Assembly: GCF_016862795.1 (NCBI RefSeq)
Contig: NZ_BONQ01000018.1
Span: forward strand, 21,661-85,660
Direction of reading: 5' to 3'
Length of the DNA stretch: 64,000 bases
From: Dactylosporangium siamense
GTDB taxonomy: Bacteria; Actinomycetota; Actinomycetes; Mycobacteriales; Micromonosporaceae
A model generated the notes under the pieces. The model was not told the DNA's origin. It searched no databases and saw only the letters and a program-made list of their open reading frames with translations. Within the stretch, counting starts at the first letter, position 1. Each line of letters begins with the position of its first letter. Positions 56,073 through 63,907 of the stretch are shown one piece after another. A program made the position numbers and the translations under genes.

Positions 56073-56788
56073 CCGTCGTGCTGCTCGCCGGGGACCCGCT
56101 GCCCGGCGGCCCACCGGACGACGTCGCGCTGGGCCCGTCGCTGCTGCGCGACGGCCTGAGCGGCGGGCAGGATGGCGGACCGGACGGGGCGCGGGAGTTC
56201 CTGCGGATCCACTCGCCCGGGCCGACCGCGGCGTTCAGCCGCCGGGACACCCTGCGGCCCGGGTATCCGGCCGCGGCCGAGGCGGTCCGGCGGCTCGGCT
56301 TCACCCCCGTGGTCCGGCCGCAGGGCGGCAGCCTGGCCGCCTACCACCGCGGCAGCGTCGTCATCGACCACGTGTGCCGGACGCCGGACGCGTCCAGCGG
56401 CACCCTGGCGCGGTTCCGCCGGTTCGCCGCCCTGCACGCCGCCGTGCTCACCGGCCTCGGCGTCGACGCCCGGATCGGGGCCGTCCCCGGCGAGTACTGC
56501 CCCGGTGAGTACAGCGTCAACAGCGGCGGCGTCCGCAAGCTCGTCGGGTCCGCCCAGCGGGTGACCCGGGACGGCTGGCTGTTCAGCACGATCGTCCAGG
56601 TCACCGGCGCGGCGGTGCTCCGCGCGCCGCTGACCGTCGCCTACGGCCACCTCGGCTACGACTTCGACCCGGCCACCGTGGGCACCGTCGAGGACACCAA
56701 CCCCGGCGTGACGGTCGAGGCGGTGACCGCGGCCCTGCTGGACGCCTACGGCGCGACCGGACCGGCACGACCCGTCCCGCTCCGCTGA
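56069..56788 (+). CDS. Lipoate-protein ligase-like protein
   Basis: A 239-residue protein of the BPL/LplA/LipB fold. It starts with GTG overlapping the E2 stop. Features: RRDTLRPGYPAAAEAVRRLGF, VVRPQGGSLAAYHRGSVVIDH (the R-x-x-GG binding loop), GEYCPGEYSVNSGG and the lysine region VRKLVGSAQRV. It likely attaches lipoate or octanoate to the E2 lipoyl domain, or moves it between carriers. Its place as last gene of the dehydrogenase operon fits that role. Confidence 0.82.
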   Translation: MTVVLLAGDPLPGGPPDDVALGPSLLRDGLSGGQDGGPDGAREFLRIHSPGPTAAFSRRDTLRPGYPAAAEAVRRLGFTPVVRPQGGSLAAYHRGSVVIDHVCRTPDASSGTLARFRRFAALHAAVLTGLGVDARIGAVPGEYCPGEYSVNSGGVRKLVGSAQRVTRDGWLFSTIVQVTGAAVLRAPLTVAYGHLGYDFDPATVGTVEDTNPGVTVEAVTAALLDAYGATGPARPVPLR

Positions 56789-56905
56789 CCGTCCCCCGCT
56801 CCGCTGACCGCGGCCATCACCCGATCGTGGCAGGTGTTTCACCGGTGGGGCGGCTGGGGAACACGTTGGCGTCGAGGGTGCCGTCCGGCGGAAGGACTGC
56901 TGATC

Positions 56906-57250
56906 ATGAGCCATCCGGTGTCGTCGCGTTCGCCGCTGGACCTTGCCGTCACGTCGGCGGGGTCCGGGCGGGTCCGGGTGGCCGTCGCGGGTGACCTCGA
57001 CGCGTTCACCGTCGGCGACCTCATCCGGCGGCTGCGTGCCCTGCTCGTCGCGCAGCGCCCCGTGGCGATCCAGCTCGACCTGGCCGCGGTGTGGTTCGTG
57101 GACACCACCGCCGCCGGCGAGCTCACCCGCTTCCACGGCGTCGCCGCGGCGGCCGGTTGCGCGGTGACGATCGACGCCGCGAACGAGGCGACCTGGTGGC
57201 TGTTCGGGTCGCTGGGGCTGGCCCAGCGCTTCCCGGCGCCGGGCGACTGA
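56906..57250 (+). CDS. STAS-domain anti-anti-sigma factor
   Basis: A 114-residue single STAS domain. RVRVAVAGDLDAFTVGDLIRRL and LDLAAVWFVDTTAAGELTRF match SpoIIAA/RsbV-like antagonists. A Thr-Thr pair occupies the phosphorylation-site position, usually Ser after Asp. It probably binds a kinase such as that of the facing gene at 57435-57863 and is inactivated by phosphorylation. The ATG at 56906 is placed behind GAAGGA (56891-56896). Its stop is inside a tandem duplication. Confidence 0.85.
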   Translation: MSHPVSSRSPLDLAVTSAGSGRVRVAVAGDLDAFTVGDLIRRLRALLVAQRPVAIQLDLAAVWFVDTTAAGELTRFHGVAAAAGCAVTIDAANEATWWLFGSLGLAQRFPAPGD

Positions 57251-57348
57251 CAGACCGCCACCGCCCACGTCCCGGCACCGCCCACGTCCCGGCACCGACT
57301 GACAGACCGGCGCCGCCCACGTCCCGGCACCGCCCACGTCCCGGTGCC
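57245..57348. repeat. 52-bp tandem duplication spanning the STAS gene stop
   Basis: GACTGACAGACC begins at 57245 and 57297. Each copy is followed by two GCCCACGTCCCGGCACC-like sub-repeats of ~17 bp. The first copy contains the real stop codon (57248-57250). Further GCCGGTGCCGGTG-type simple repeats continue to about 57400. Non-coding gap between convergent genes. Confidence 0.8.
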
Positions 57349-57434
57349 GGCAGCCTTGCGATGCCGGTGTCGATGGCCATGCCGGTGCCGGTGCCGGTGG
57401 CGTCGTGGTGCTGGTGGCGTTGTGGTTCCGGTGG

Positions 57435-57863
57435 TCAGGGCCGGTCGTCGACGATCGGGAACAGGATGTCGATCCGGGTGCCCCCGTCGCCGGTGACCAC
57501 CTCGACCTCGGCGCACATGCGGTACACCAGCCGCAGCCCCCAACCGCGGATCCGGTCGGCCGGCTGCGCCCGCCGCGGGTTGACCCGGTGCGGCGGCATG
57601 CCGCGGCCCGCGTCGGTCACCCGGCAGCGCAGCCCCGGCGGCTCGGCCCAGATCGCGACCGTCGCGCTGCCGCCGCCGTGCCGGATCGCGTTGACCACCA
57701 GCTCGTGCACCACCAGCACGAACTTGGTCACCTCGAGATCGGCGAAGCCCTGGTCCCGCGCGACGTGACCGACCCGCTCCCGCAGCGCGGCAACCGACGC
57801 GGCGTCCGCCCGGTCGGTCAGCAGCGTGGATCCGAGCTCAGGCGGCGCCGTGGCATCGCTCAT
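57435..57863 (-). CDS. Anti-sigma regulatory factor (RsbW-like ATPase/kinase)
   Basis: A 142-residue GHKL-fold protein. N-box VVHELVVNAIRHGG, G1 box VTDAGRGMP and G2 region RGWGLRLVYRM bind ATP. Such proteins sequester a sigma factor and phosphorylate a STAS antagonist. It lies convergent with the STAS gene (184 bp between stops), a possible partner pair. No sigma factor gene is adjacent. ATG at 57863 chosen. The longer frame from 57908 adds non-conserved residues. Confidence 0.87.
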   Translation of the reverse strand: MSDATAPPELGSTLLTDRADAASVAALRERVGHVARDQGFADLEVTKFVLVVHELVVNAIRHGGGSATVAIWAEPPGLRCRVTDAGRGMPPHRVNPRRAQPADRIRGWGLRLVYRMCAEVEVVTGDGGTRIDILFPIVDDRP

Positions 57864-57929
57864 CTTCGAAGTGTCCCGCCGCCCGCAAGGTCCAGGCAAC
57901 CCATGCACCCGTCCGTGTCACGTGGACCG

Positions 57930-58706
57930 TCAGGCGGACAGCATGCTGCGGGCCTGGCCCAGCGGCCGGATCAGGTCGGTCAGCGCGGCGACGATGCGCC
58001 GCTCGACGTCGGCGCTCATCCGGCTGGTCGGCACCGACACGGAGACGGCGTCGGTCGCGGGGTCGGTCAGCGGCACCGCCATCGCGAAGCACATGATGCC
58101 CTCGGCGTTCTCCTCGCGGTCCACCGCGTAGCCGGCGTCGCGGACCGCGGCCAGGGCCCGGTGCAGGTCGCCCCGTTCGGTGACGGTGCCCGGGGTGAGC
58201 CGCTCGAGGGGCCAGGCGAGCATCCGGTCGACGTCGCCGTCGGTGTGCTGGGCCAGCAGGGCCTTGCCGAGGGCCGTCGCGTGCGCGGGCAACCGCCGGC
58301 CGACGGAGCTGTAGAGCCGCAGCCGGTGGGTCGAGTCGCGTTTGGCGAGGTACACGATCTGGTTGCCGTCGATGCGGCCGAGGTGCACGGTCTCGCCGAG
58401 CCGCCGGGACAGCTCGTCGAGGACGGCGGAGATCACCGCGACGCTGTCGTCGCCGTCGAGGTAGGCGGCGCCGACCCGCAGCGCGCGCATGCCCAGCCGG
58501 AACCGGGTGCCGGTCTCGTCGGCGCGCACCCAGCCGCGGGCGGTCAAGGTCCGCATCAGCCCGTGCAGGCTGCTCTTGGGGATGTCCAGGGCGCGGGCGA
58601 GCTCGACCAGGGTCCAGGACCGCGGCTCGTCGGCGAGGACCTCGAGCACGTCGAGCGTGCGTCCGGCGGATTTGACCGGCTGGAAATCCTGGAGGTCCTG
58701 CTGCAC
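57930..58706 (-). CDS. IclR-family transcriptional regulator
   Basis: A 258-residue regulator. Winged helix-turn-helix at the N-terminus (SWTLVELARALDIPKSSLHGLMRTL) and the IclR effector domain (LGRIDGNQIVYLAKRDS, PAHATALGKALLA, SVSVPTSRM). The GTG at 58706 lies exactly 6 nt after a TACAGT -10 hexamer, so the mRNA is probably leaderless. It is divergent from the KDPG aldolase-sugar kinase operon and presumably regulates it in response to a sugar acid or its phosphate. Confidence 0.88.
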   Translation of the reverse strand: MQQDLQDFQPVKSAGRTLDVLEVLADEPRSWTLVELARALDIPKSSLHGLMRTLTARGWVRADETGTRFRLGMRALRVGAAYLDGDDSVAVISAVLDELSRRLGETVHLGRIDGNQIVYLAKRDSTHRLRLYSSVGRRLPAHATALGKALLAQHTDGDVDRMLAWPLERLTPGTVTERGDLHRALAAVRDAGYAVDREENAEGIMCFAMAVPLTDPATDAVSVSVPTSRMSADVERRIVAALTDLIRPLGQARSMLSA

Positions 58707-58752
58707 GGCGCCACTGTAGCGAACGGCGGGCGCTTCCACTATGTTCACACTC

Positions 58753-59385
58753 GTGACTGACGTTCAAAATAATGAACAACTTGCCATAGGTCGGGTCCTG
58801 CCGGTGGTCGTCCTGGAGGACGCCCGGCACGCCGACGCACTCGGCGACGCCCTCGTGAAGGGCGGCCTGAAGGCGGCCGAGATCACCCTGCGCACCGCCG
58901 CCGGCCTGGACGCGATCGAGGCCCTCGCCGGCCGCGACGACCTGGTCGTCGGCGCCGGCACGGTGCTCACCGCCCAGCAGGCCGAGCGCGCCATCGCCGC
59001 CGGTGCCCGGTTCGTGGTGACGCCGGGCTTCGCGCCCAAGGTCGTCGCCGCGTGCCAGGACGCCGGGGTCCTCGTCGTGCCCGGCGTCGCCACCGCCACC
59101 GAGATCCAGATGGCCCTCGACGCGGGGCTGGACCTGGTGAAGTTCTTCCCGGCCGAGCAGCTCGGCGGGGCAGCGACGATCAAGGCCCTCGCCGCGCCGT
59201 TCCGTGGGGTCCGGTTCATCCCCACCGGCGGCGTCACCCCCGCCGTGATGCCGGACTACCTCGCACTGCCCGCCGTGGCCGCGGTCGGCGCGAGCTGGAT
59301 CGTCGCCCCCGACCTCCTGTCGGCGCAGCGCTGGGACGAAGTGACCAGCCGTGCCGCCGCCGCGGTGGAGGTGGCGGCCGCATGA
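58753..59385 (+). CDS. eda: KDPG aldolase (2-keto-3-deoxy-6-phosphogluconate aldolase)
   Basis: A ~210-residue class I aldolase splitting KDPG into pyruvate and glyceraldehyde 3-phosphate. Landmarks: AEITLRT, VGAGTVLT, FVVTPGFAPKV, the Schiff-base Lys K130 in LVKFFPAEQLGG, and FIPTGGVTPAVMPDYL. TATGTT (58740-58745) lies 7 nt before the GTG at 58753, fitting a leaderless start. An ATG at 58741 is the alternative. ATGA overlap with the kinase gene. Confidence 0.9.
   Translation: MTDVQNNEQLAIGRVLPVVVLEDARHADALGDALVKGGLKAAEITLRTAAGLDAIEALAGRDDLVVGAGTVLTAQQAERAIAAGARFVVTPGFAPKVVAACQDAGVLVVPGVATATEIQMALDAGLDLVKFFPAEQLGGAATIKALAAPFRGVRFIPTGGVTPAVMPDYLALPAVAAVGASWIVAPDLLSAQRWDEVTSRAAAAVEVAAA
58762..58777. 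promoter_or_regulatory. Dyad at the 5' end of the KDPG aldolase gene, candidate IclR site
   Basis: GTTCA-AAATAA-TGAAC is a perfect inverted repeat with an AT-rich centre, unusual in this GC-rich coding sequence. It falls about 10-25 bp downstream of the predicted transcription start, inside the first codons. Position suits repression by the divergent IclR protein. Confidence 0.5.
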
Positions 59386-60482
59386 CGCTGCGACTGCGCC
59401 CGAAGGAGGAATGCCGCTACGACCTCGTCTCGCTCGGCGAGGTGATGCTGCGGCTGGACCCGGGCATCGGCCGGGTGCGCACCGCCCGCACCTTCCAGGC
59501 GTGGGAGGGCGGCGGTGAGTACAACGTGGCCCGTGGCCTGCGCCGCTGCTTCGGTCTGCGGACCGCGGTCGTCACCGCCTTCGCCGACAACGAGGTCGGG
59601 CGGCTCCTGGAGGACCTGATCCTGCAGGGCGGCGTCGACACCTCGCTGATCCGCTGGGTCCCGTATGACGGCATCGGCCGGGCCGCCCGCAACGGGCTCA
59701 ACTTCACCGAGCGCGGCTTCGGCGTCCGCGGTGCCGTCGGCACCTCCGACCGCGGCCACACCGCGGCCAGCCAGCTGCGCGCCGGTGACGTCGACTGGGA
59801 CCACCTGTTCGGCACGCTCGGGGTCCGCTGGCTGCACACCGGCGGCATCTACGCCGCGCTGTCCGAGACGGCGCCGGAGACCGTCGAGGCGGCGATGACC
59901 GCCGCGCGCCGGCACGGCACGATCATCTCCTACGACCTCAACTATCGGCCCAGCCTGTGGAAGGCGGTCGGCGGGCAGACCCGCGCGCAGGAGGTCAACC
60001 GCCGCCTCGCCGGCCTGGTCGACGTCATGATCGGCAACGAGGAGGACTTCACGGCCTGCCTCGGGTTCGCGGTGCCGGACACCGACATCCACGCGGGCGC
60101 CCTCGACGCCGGCAACTTCAAGTCGATGATCAAGGCGGTCGTCGAGGAGTACCCGAACTTCCAGGTGGTCGCGACGACGCTGCGCGCCGTGCACAGCGCC
60201 ACCGTCAACGACTGGGGCGCGGTGGCCTGGGCCGACGGCGACTTCGCCGAGGCGACCCACCGGCCGGGCCTGGAGATCCTCGACCGGGTCGGCGGCGGCG
60301 ACAGCTTCGCCTCCGGCCTCATCTTCGGCCTGCTCGAACGCGACGGCGGCATCGCCACCGCGGTCGAGTACGGCGCGGCCCACGGCGCCCTGGCGATGAC
60401 GACCCCGGGTGACACGTCGATGGCGAGCCTCAAAGAGGTCGAGGCCCTGGTCGGCGGCGGCGGCGCCCGCGTGCAGCGCTGA
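59382..60482 (+). CDS. PfkB-family sugar kinase (2-keto-3-deoxygluconate kinase-like)
   Basis: A 366-residue ribokinase-fold kinase. N-terminal LVSLGEVMLRLDPG and GGEYNVARGLRRCFG bind the sugar. YDLNYRPSLW and the C-terminal DRVGGGDSFASGLIFGLLE (catalytic Asp in GGGDSF) bind ATP. Operon with KDPG aldolase suggests that it phosphorylates 2-keto-3-deoxygluconate, feeding the aldolase. The pair would catabolise uronic or aldonic acids. ATGA overlap with eda. A hairpin follows. Confidence 0.88.
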   Translation: MTLRLRPKEECRYDLVSLGEVMLRLDPGIGRVRTARTFQAWEGGGEYNVARGLRRCFGLRTAVVTAFADNEVGRLLEDLILQGGVDTSLIRWVPYDGIGRAARNGLNFTERGFGVRGAVGTSDRGHTAASQLRAGDVDWDHLFGTLGVRWLHTGGIYAALSETAPETVEAAMTAARRHGTIISYDLNYRPSLWKAVGGQTRAQEVNRRLAGLVDVMIGNEEDFTACLGFAVPDTDIHAGALDAGNFKSMIKAVVEEYPNFQVVATTLRAVHSATVNDWGAVAWADGDFAEATHRPGLEILDRVGGGDSFASGLIFGLLERDGGIATAVEYGAAHGALAMTTPGDTSMASLKEVEALVGGGGARVQR

Positions 60483-60492
60483 ACCCCGGCCT

Positions 60493-60525
60493 CCGGCAGG
60501 TGTGCCTCGCACAGCCACCTGCCGG
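60493..60525 (+). terminator. Hairpin terminator after the sugar kinase gene
   Basis: CCGGCAGGTG (60493-60502) pairs with CACCTGCCGG (60516-60525) across 13 nt, 10 bp after the stop. Confidence 0.6.
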
Positions 60526-60544
60526 GGCCGGGTGCCTTTGGTGG

Positions 60545-60994
60545 CTACCCCTTGAGGTACGTGGCCAGCACGGCGATCAGCAGCAGGGTCGTGACCGCGC
60601 CGACGATGACGGCGAACGTGGCCCGCCCGCGGCCGTGGCCGCCGTGCCGGGCCTGGGCGAACGCCCACGCGCCGAGGCCCAGCGCCACCGGCCCCAGCGG
60701 CCAGATGAAGATCGCGAACAGCGCCACATAGCCGGCCGTGATGGACTGCCACGACCGCCCGGACGGCACCACCCAGTGGACCAGCGTGGCCGGCGACGAA
60801 CCGTACGCCGGCCCGGCGCCGTGTTGGGGCGCGGTGCCGTATCCGTATCCGGGCGCGGTGCCGTGTTGGGGCGCGGTGCCGTATCCGTATCCAGGCGCGG
60901 TGCCGTATCCGGGCGCGGTGCCGTATCCGGGCGCGGCGCCATAGCCGGCGGGGCCGGGTCCGGGCGCGGGCTGGTACAGCTGCTGGTGCGACAC
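60545..60994 (-). CDS. Small membrane protein with Gly/Tyr/Pro-rich repeats (DUF4190-like)
   Basis: 149 residues from a GTG behind GGGGAGG. The first ~68 residues are low complexity, built from GYGTAP and APQHG repeats encoded by ~12-24 bp tandem units (about 60820-60960). Two transmembrane helices follow (AGYVALFAIFIWPLGPVALGLGAWAF, ATFAVIVGAVTTLLLIAVLA), the pattern of DUF4190-type actinobacterial membrane proteins. Function unknown. Confidence 0.75.
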   Translation of the reverse strand: MSHQQLYQPAPGPGPAGYGAAPGYGTAPGYGTAPGYGYGTAPQHGTAPGYGYGTAPQHGAGPAYGSSPATLVHWVVPSGRSWQSITAGYVALFAIFIWPLGPVALGLGAWAFAQARHGGHGRGRATFAVIVGAVTTLLLIAVLATYLKG

Positions 60995-61102
60995 GATCTG
61001 ACGACCTCCCCGTTGGTGTTGCCAGCCAACTGTCGCCGACCCCGGGGCGGGTCCGCGTCCGCCCGCCGGGCAGGACCGGACCCGGTTCCCCCGACGCGCC
61101 CG

Positions 61103-62497
61103 TCAGGTGGCGTCGGGGGCGGTGGCCCGCTGGATGTCGGCGTCGAAGGTGCGCCCGCCGCGCCGGATGATCCACGCGCCGACGCCCAGCGGCAGCAGCA
61201 GCACCGTGAACGCGCCGCGCAGCGAACCCGCCCCGCTGTCGCCGCCGAGCGCGTCGGAGGCGACCCCGACCAGGAACGGGCCGGCCGCGCCGCCCAGGGT
61301 GACGACCGCGTTGAGGACGGCGAAGCCGAGGCCGCGCCGGAACGCGGGGACCACGTCGGCGTTGGCGGCGGTCAGGTTCGGGATCGCCGCGGAGAAGCCG
61401 GCGTTGGCGACGAAGTAGCCGGCGATCTGCACCGGCAGGACCGGCACCAGCGCGGCCACCGCCAGGCCCAGCGCGCCGATGAACAGCGCCGTGCCGGCGA
61501 GGACCATCCGCCAGCCCTTGCGCTGCCCGTGGAAGCGGTCGCCGTACCGGCCGCCGACGATGACGCCGAGCACGATGCCCATGCCGCCGACCCCGCCGGC
61601 GATCCCGGTGGCCGCGGCCTCCTCCAGGCCGAACTGGCGCTGGTAGAACGTCGGCATCCAGAAGAACAGGCCGCCGAGGCCGAAGAACATGATGGTCAGC
61701 CCGGCCACCACCGAGCGCAGCGTCGGGATCTGGAGGAGCTCCCGCAGCTGCCGCAGCATCGGCACCCGCACCGCCGGCGCCCGGACCTCGGCGGGTCCGG
61801 CGGTGCCGGCCGCGAGGGCGCCGATGCGGTCGCCGAGGCCCCGGACCGGCTCGCGGATCGTGAGGCAGAGCAGGGCGATGACGGCCCCCGGCACCGCGAC
61901 GACGAGGAAGGCGTGCCGCCAGCCGACCGCCTGCGCGAGGGCCCCGCCGACCAGCACCCCGACCGGCAGCCCGACGAAGTAGCCGAGCCGTTCGAGGCCG
62001 AAGGCCCGGGCCCGGCCGCCGGGCGGGAAGTAGTCGGCGAGCAGGCTCGAGGCCGGCGGGTTGTACAGCTGGCCGGCCGCGCCGAGCAGCACCCGGATGC
62101 CGAACAGCAGCGCGTACGAACCGGCCAGGCCGGTGCCGAGGGTCAGCACCGCCCAGACGCCGACGACCGCCGCGATGATCCAGTTCCGCCGGCCGGTGTC
62201 CGCGAGCCGGCCCGCCGGCAGCAGCAGCACCACCCCGGCGATGGCCCCGGCCGTCGGGATCGCCCCGACCGCCTTGTCGCTGAGGCCGAACTCGGCCTGG
62301 ATCTGCGGCACCACTCCGGCGAGGAGGTTGTACTCGACCCGGTCGACGAACGCGACGAGGGCCACGCAGATCGCCGGCCACCACCCCAGCGGTGCCGTCG
62401 CCGTGGGCCGGACCGCTACCGGTGGCCGCCCGGCGAAGGCGTCCACCAGCACGGTCTTTCCGCGGTCGGCGTCGGTACCAGGAACGGGCGCGACCAT
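61103..62497 (-). CDS. MFS transporter (sugar-acid/anion:cation symporter-like)
   Basis: A 464-residue, ~12-helix transporter. LPAGRLADTGRRNWI is the motif-A loop. RLGYFVGLPVGVLVGGALAQ and a long cytosolic loop (~215-240) follow. The ATG at 62497 has GAGGAGG at ideal spacing. Position after the KDPG aldolase-kinase operon and resemblance to organic-anion MFS carriers suggest uptake of a sugar acid, but substrate is not shown. Its promoter carries a GGAAAC-N3-GTTTCC palindrome. Confidence 0.82.
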   Translation of the reverse strand: MVAPVPGTDADRGKTVLVDAFAGRPPVAVRPTATAPLGWWPAICVALVAFVDRVEYNLLAGVVPQIQAEFGLSDKAVGAIPTAGAIAGVVLLLPAGRLADTGRRNWIIAAVVGVWAVLTLGTGLAGSYALLFGIRVLLGAAGQLYNPPASSLLADYFPPGGRARAFGLERLGYFVGLPVGVLVGGALAQAVGWRHAFLVVAVPGAVIALLCLTIREPVRGLGDRIGALAAGTAGPAEVRAPAVRVPMLRQLRELLQIPTLRSVVAGLTIMFFGLGGLFFWMPTFYQRQFGLEEAAATGIAGGVGGMGIVLGVIVGGRYGDRFHGQRKGWRMVLAGTALFIGALGLAVAALVPVLPVQIAGYFVANAGFSAAIPNLTAANADVVPAFRRGLGFAVLNAVVTLGGAAGPFLVGVASDALGGDSGAGSLRGAFTVLLLPLGVGAWIIRRGGRTFDADIQRATAPDAT

Positions 62498-62511
62498 GGC
62501 GGCCTCCTCAT

Positions 62512-62542
62512 GGAAACAGCGTTTCCCTAGAGCGCCACGATA
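62512..62542 (-). promoter_or_regulatory. Promoter and operator of the MFS transporter gene
   Basis: On the minus strand TATCGT (62537-62542) is a -10 box with TTGTGG ~18 bp upstream. GGAAACAGCGTTTCC (62512-62526), a 15-bp perfect dyad, lies just downstream, over the expected start of transcription. The type resembles IclR/GntR-class sites (TGGAAAC...). The binding regulator is unknown. Confidence 0.6.
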
Positions 62543-62572
62543 TGCGTCCGCCCCGCCCGACCACAAGATCCG

Positions 62573-63361
62573 TCAGCGTCGCTCGCTGGCGTAGTACCGG
62601 TAGAGCAGATACGCCGACACCGCGCACAGCAGGTGCCAGGCCGCGTGGCCCTGCAGCAGCGAGTGCGGGTCGCACAGCCAGGTCTTCGTGGCGTTCCAGA
62701 TGGCGAACGCGGTCAGGATCGCCGCGAAGGAGGCATACGCGTAGCCGCTCCTGACGGACGTCTCCCGCCGGCGGATGACGGCGACCTCGAGGGTCGCGGC
62801 GGTGAGCAGCAGCAGCCCGAACGCGGCGTTGCCCGGGTGCATCACCACGGGCACCTCCACGTCCCACGCCCCGGCGAGCTCGCAGCCGGCGAGCGCGCCC
62901 AGGAACACCCCGGCGAGGAGGCGGGTGCCGGCGCGCCGCCAGCGCATCACGGCGTAGGCGGCGGCGAACGCGGCGATCAGATACATGCTCAGCAGGTCCA
63001 GGTGCCCGCCGAGCGCCGACTGGGTCGCGTGCATCGCCGCGCTGCCGGGCCCGAGCAGCACCACGATGCCGGCCATGGCGGTGGCCCGGCGTGGGAAGCC
63101 CCGGCGCGGGCCGGCGCCCGCGCCCAGGTCGGGCCGGGTCCCGGCGTGCCAGGCGATGAGCAGCCCGGCGAGCACGAAGCCGGCGTTGCTGAAGGTGTTG
63201 GCCGGCTGCCGGACGACCCAGTCCCGGCCGGCCTCGCAGAACGCCGCGCCGCGCCCGACGTCGGCGCCCAGCCAGCGCCGTGGTACCGCCGCCGCCAGCA
63301 GACCGCAGGAGAGGACCGCCGTCGCACCGGCGACCGCGACGGGCCTGAGATCACGGTCCAT
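62573..63361 (-). CDS. Ceramidase-like membrane protein (CREST superfamily)
   Basis: A 262-residue protein with about seven transmembrane helices. Conserved superfamily pieces: FCEAGRDWVVRQPANTFSNAGFVLAG, GPGSAAMHATQSALGGHLDLLSM and HSLLQGHAAWHLLCA, which together give the metal-binding Ser/His/Asp pattern of CREST amidohydrolases (alkaline ceramidase, PAQR). It likely hydrolyses an amide-linked lipid in the membrane. TATCGT lies 7 nt before the ATG at 63361, favouring that start over GTG 63370 and suggesting a leaderless mRNA. Confidence 0.78.
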   Translation of the reverse strand: MDRDLRPVAVAGATAVLSCGLLAAAVPRRWLGADVGRGAAFCEAGRDWVVRQPANTFSNAGFVLAGLLIAWHAGTRPDLGAGAGPRRGFPRRATAMAGIVVLLGPGSAAMHATQSALGGHLDLLSMYLIAAFAAAYAVMRWRRAGTRLLAGVFLGALAGCELAGAWDVEVPVVMHPGNAAFGLLLLTAATLEVAVIRRRETSVRSGYAYASFAAILTAFAIWNATKTWLCDPHSLLQGHAAWHLLCAVSAYLLYRYYASERR

Positions 63362-63488
63362 GCGCGCCACGATAAGCCGGTGAGTCCCGCGTTGTGCCCA
63401 CCCGCGGCCCGGCGGATCCGTAACGTCGTCGGCGAACCGGCGGCCGTGGATGTGCCGGGCGGCCGCCCGCAGTCGAGAGGAACCGCAG

Positions 63489-63821
63489 ATGAGCCCGACG
63501 ATCCGCAGTGTGGTCGTGCCCGTGACCGATCTGGCCGCCGCGAAGGCGATCTACACCGCCCTGTACGGCGCGCCGCACACCGACCAGCCGTACTACGTCG
63601 GCTACGCCGCCGACGGCTTCGAGATCAGCCTCGCGCCGCAGGAGGACGTCGCCGGCGGTCCGGTCGCCTACGCCGACGTCGACGACCTCGACGCGACCCG
63701 GGCCGCGCTGCTCGCCGCCGGTGCGACCGAGCGCAGCGCGCCGCGCGAGGTGGCCCCGGGCGCCCGGGTGTGCGTCCTGGAGGACGCCGACGGCAACCCG
63801 GTGGGCCTACGGGGCAAGTAA
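63489..63821 (+). CDS. VOC-family (glyoxalase/bleomycin-resistance fold) protein
   Basis: A 110-residue protein of the vicinal oxygen chelate superfamily. VVVPVTDLAAAKAIYTALYG and the C-terminal VLEDADGNPVGL are typical. The metal-binding residues expected of glyoxalases are not fully conserved, so enzyme activity is uncertain. GAGGAA precedes the ATG. Substrate unknown. Confidence 0.85.
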   Translation: MSPTIRSVVVPVTDLAAAKAIYTALYGAPHTDQPYYVGYAADGFEISLAPQEDVAGGPVAYADVDDLDATRAALLAAGATERSAPREVAPGARVCVLEDADGNPVGLRGK

Positions 63822-63854
63822 GTTATTGAAAAGACGTATGTTGATATGACCTTG

Positions 63855-63903
63855 CCTTGGGTGGTCATCTGGTAGCTCTCGTGCACCTCCACACCCAAGG
63901 AGG
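63855..63903 (+). promoter_or_regulatory. Hairpin covering the ribosome-binding site of the last gene
   Basis: CCTTGGGTG (63855-63863) can pair with CACCCAAGG (63892-63900). The 3' arm overlaps the Shine-Dalgarno sequence AAGGAGG (63897-63903) in front of the ATG at 63908. Pairing would hide the ribosome-binding site. The surrounding leader is AT-rich for this genome. Confidence 0.45.
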
Positions 63904-63907
63904 CTTG

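Noticed and set aside
56906..57863. STAS and anti-sigma genes as a toxin-antitoxin-like pair.
   Set aside because: Both have clear partner-switching domains and are convergent, not an operon.
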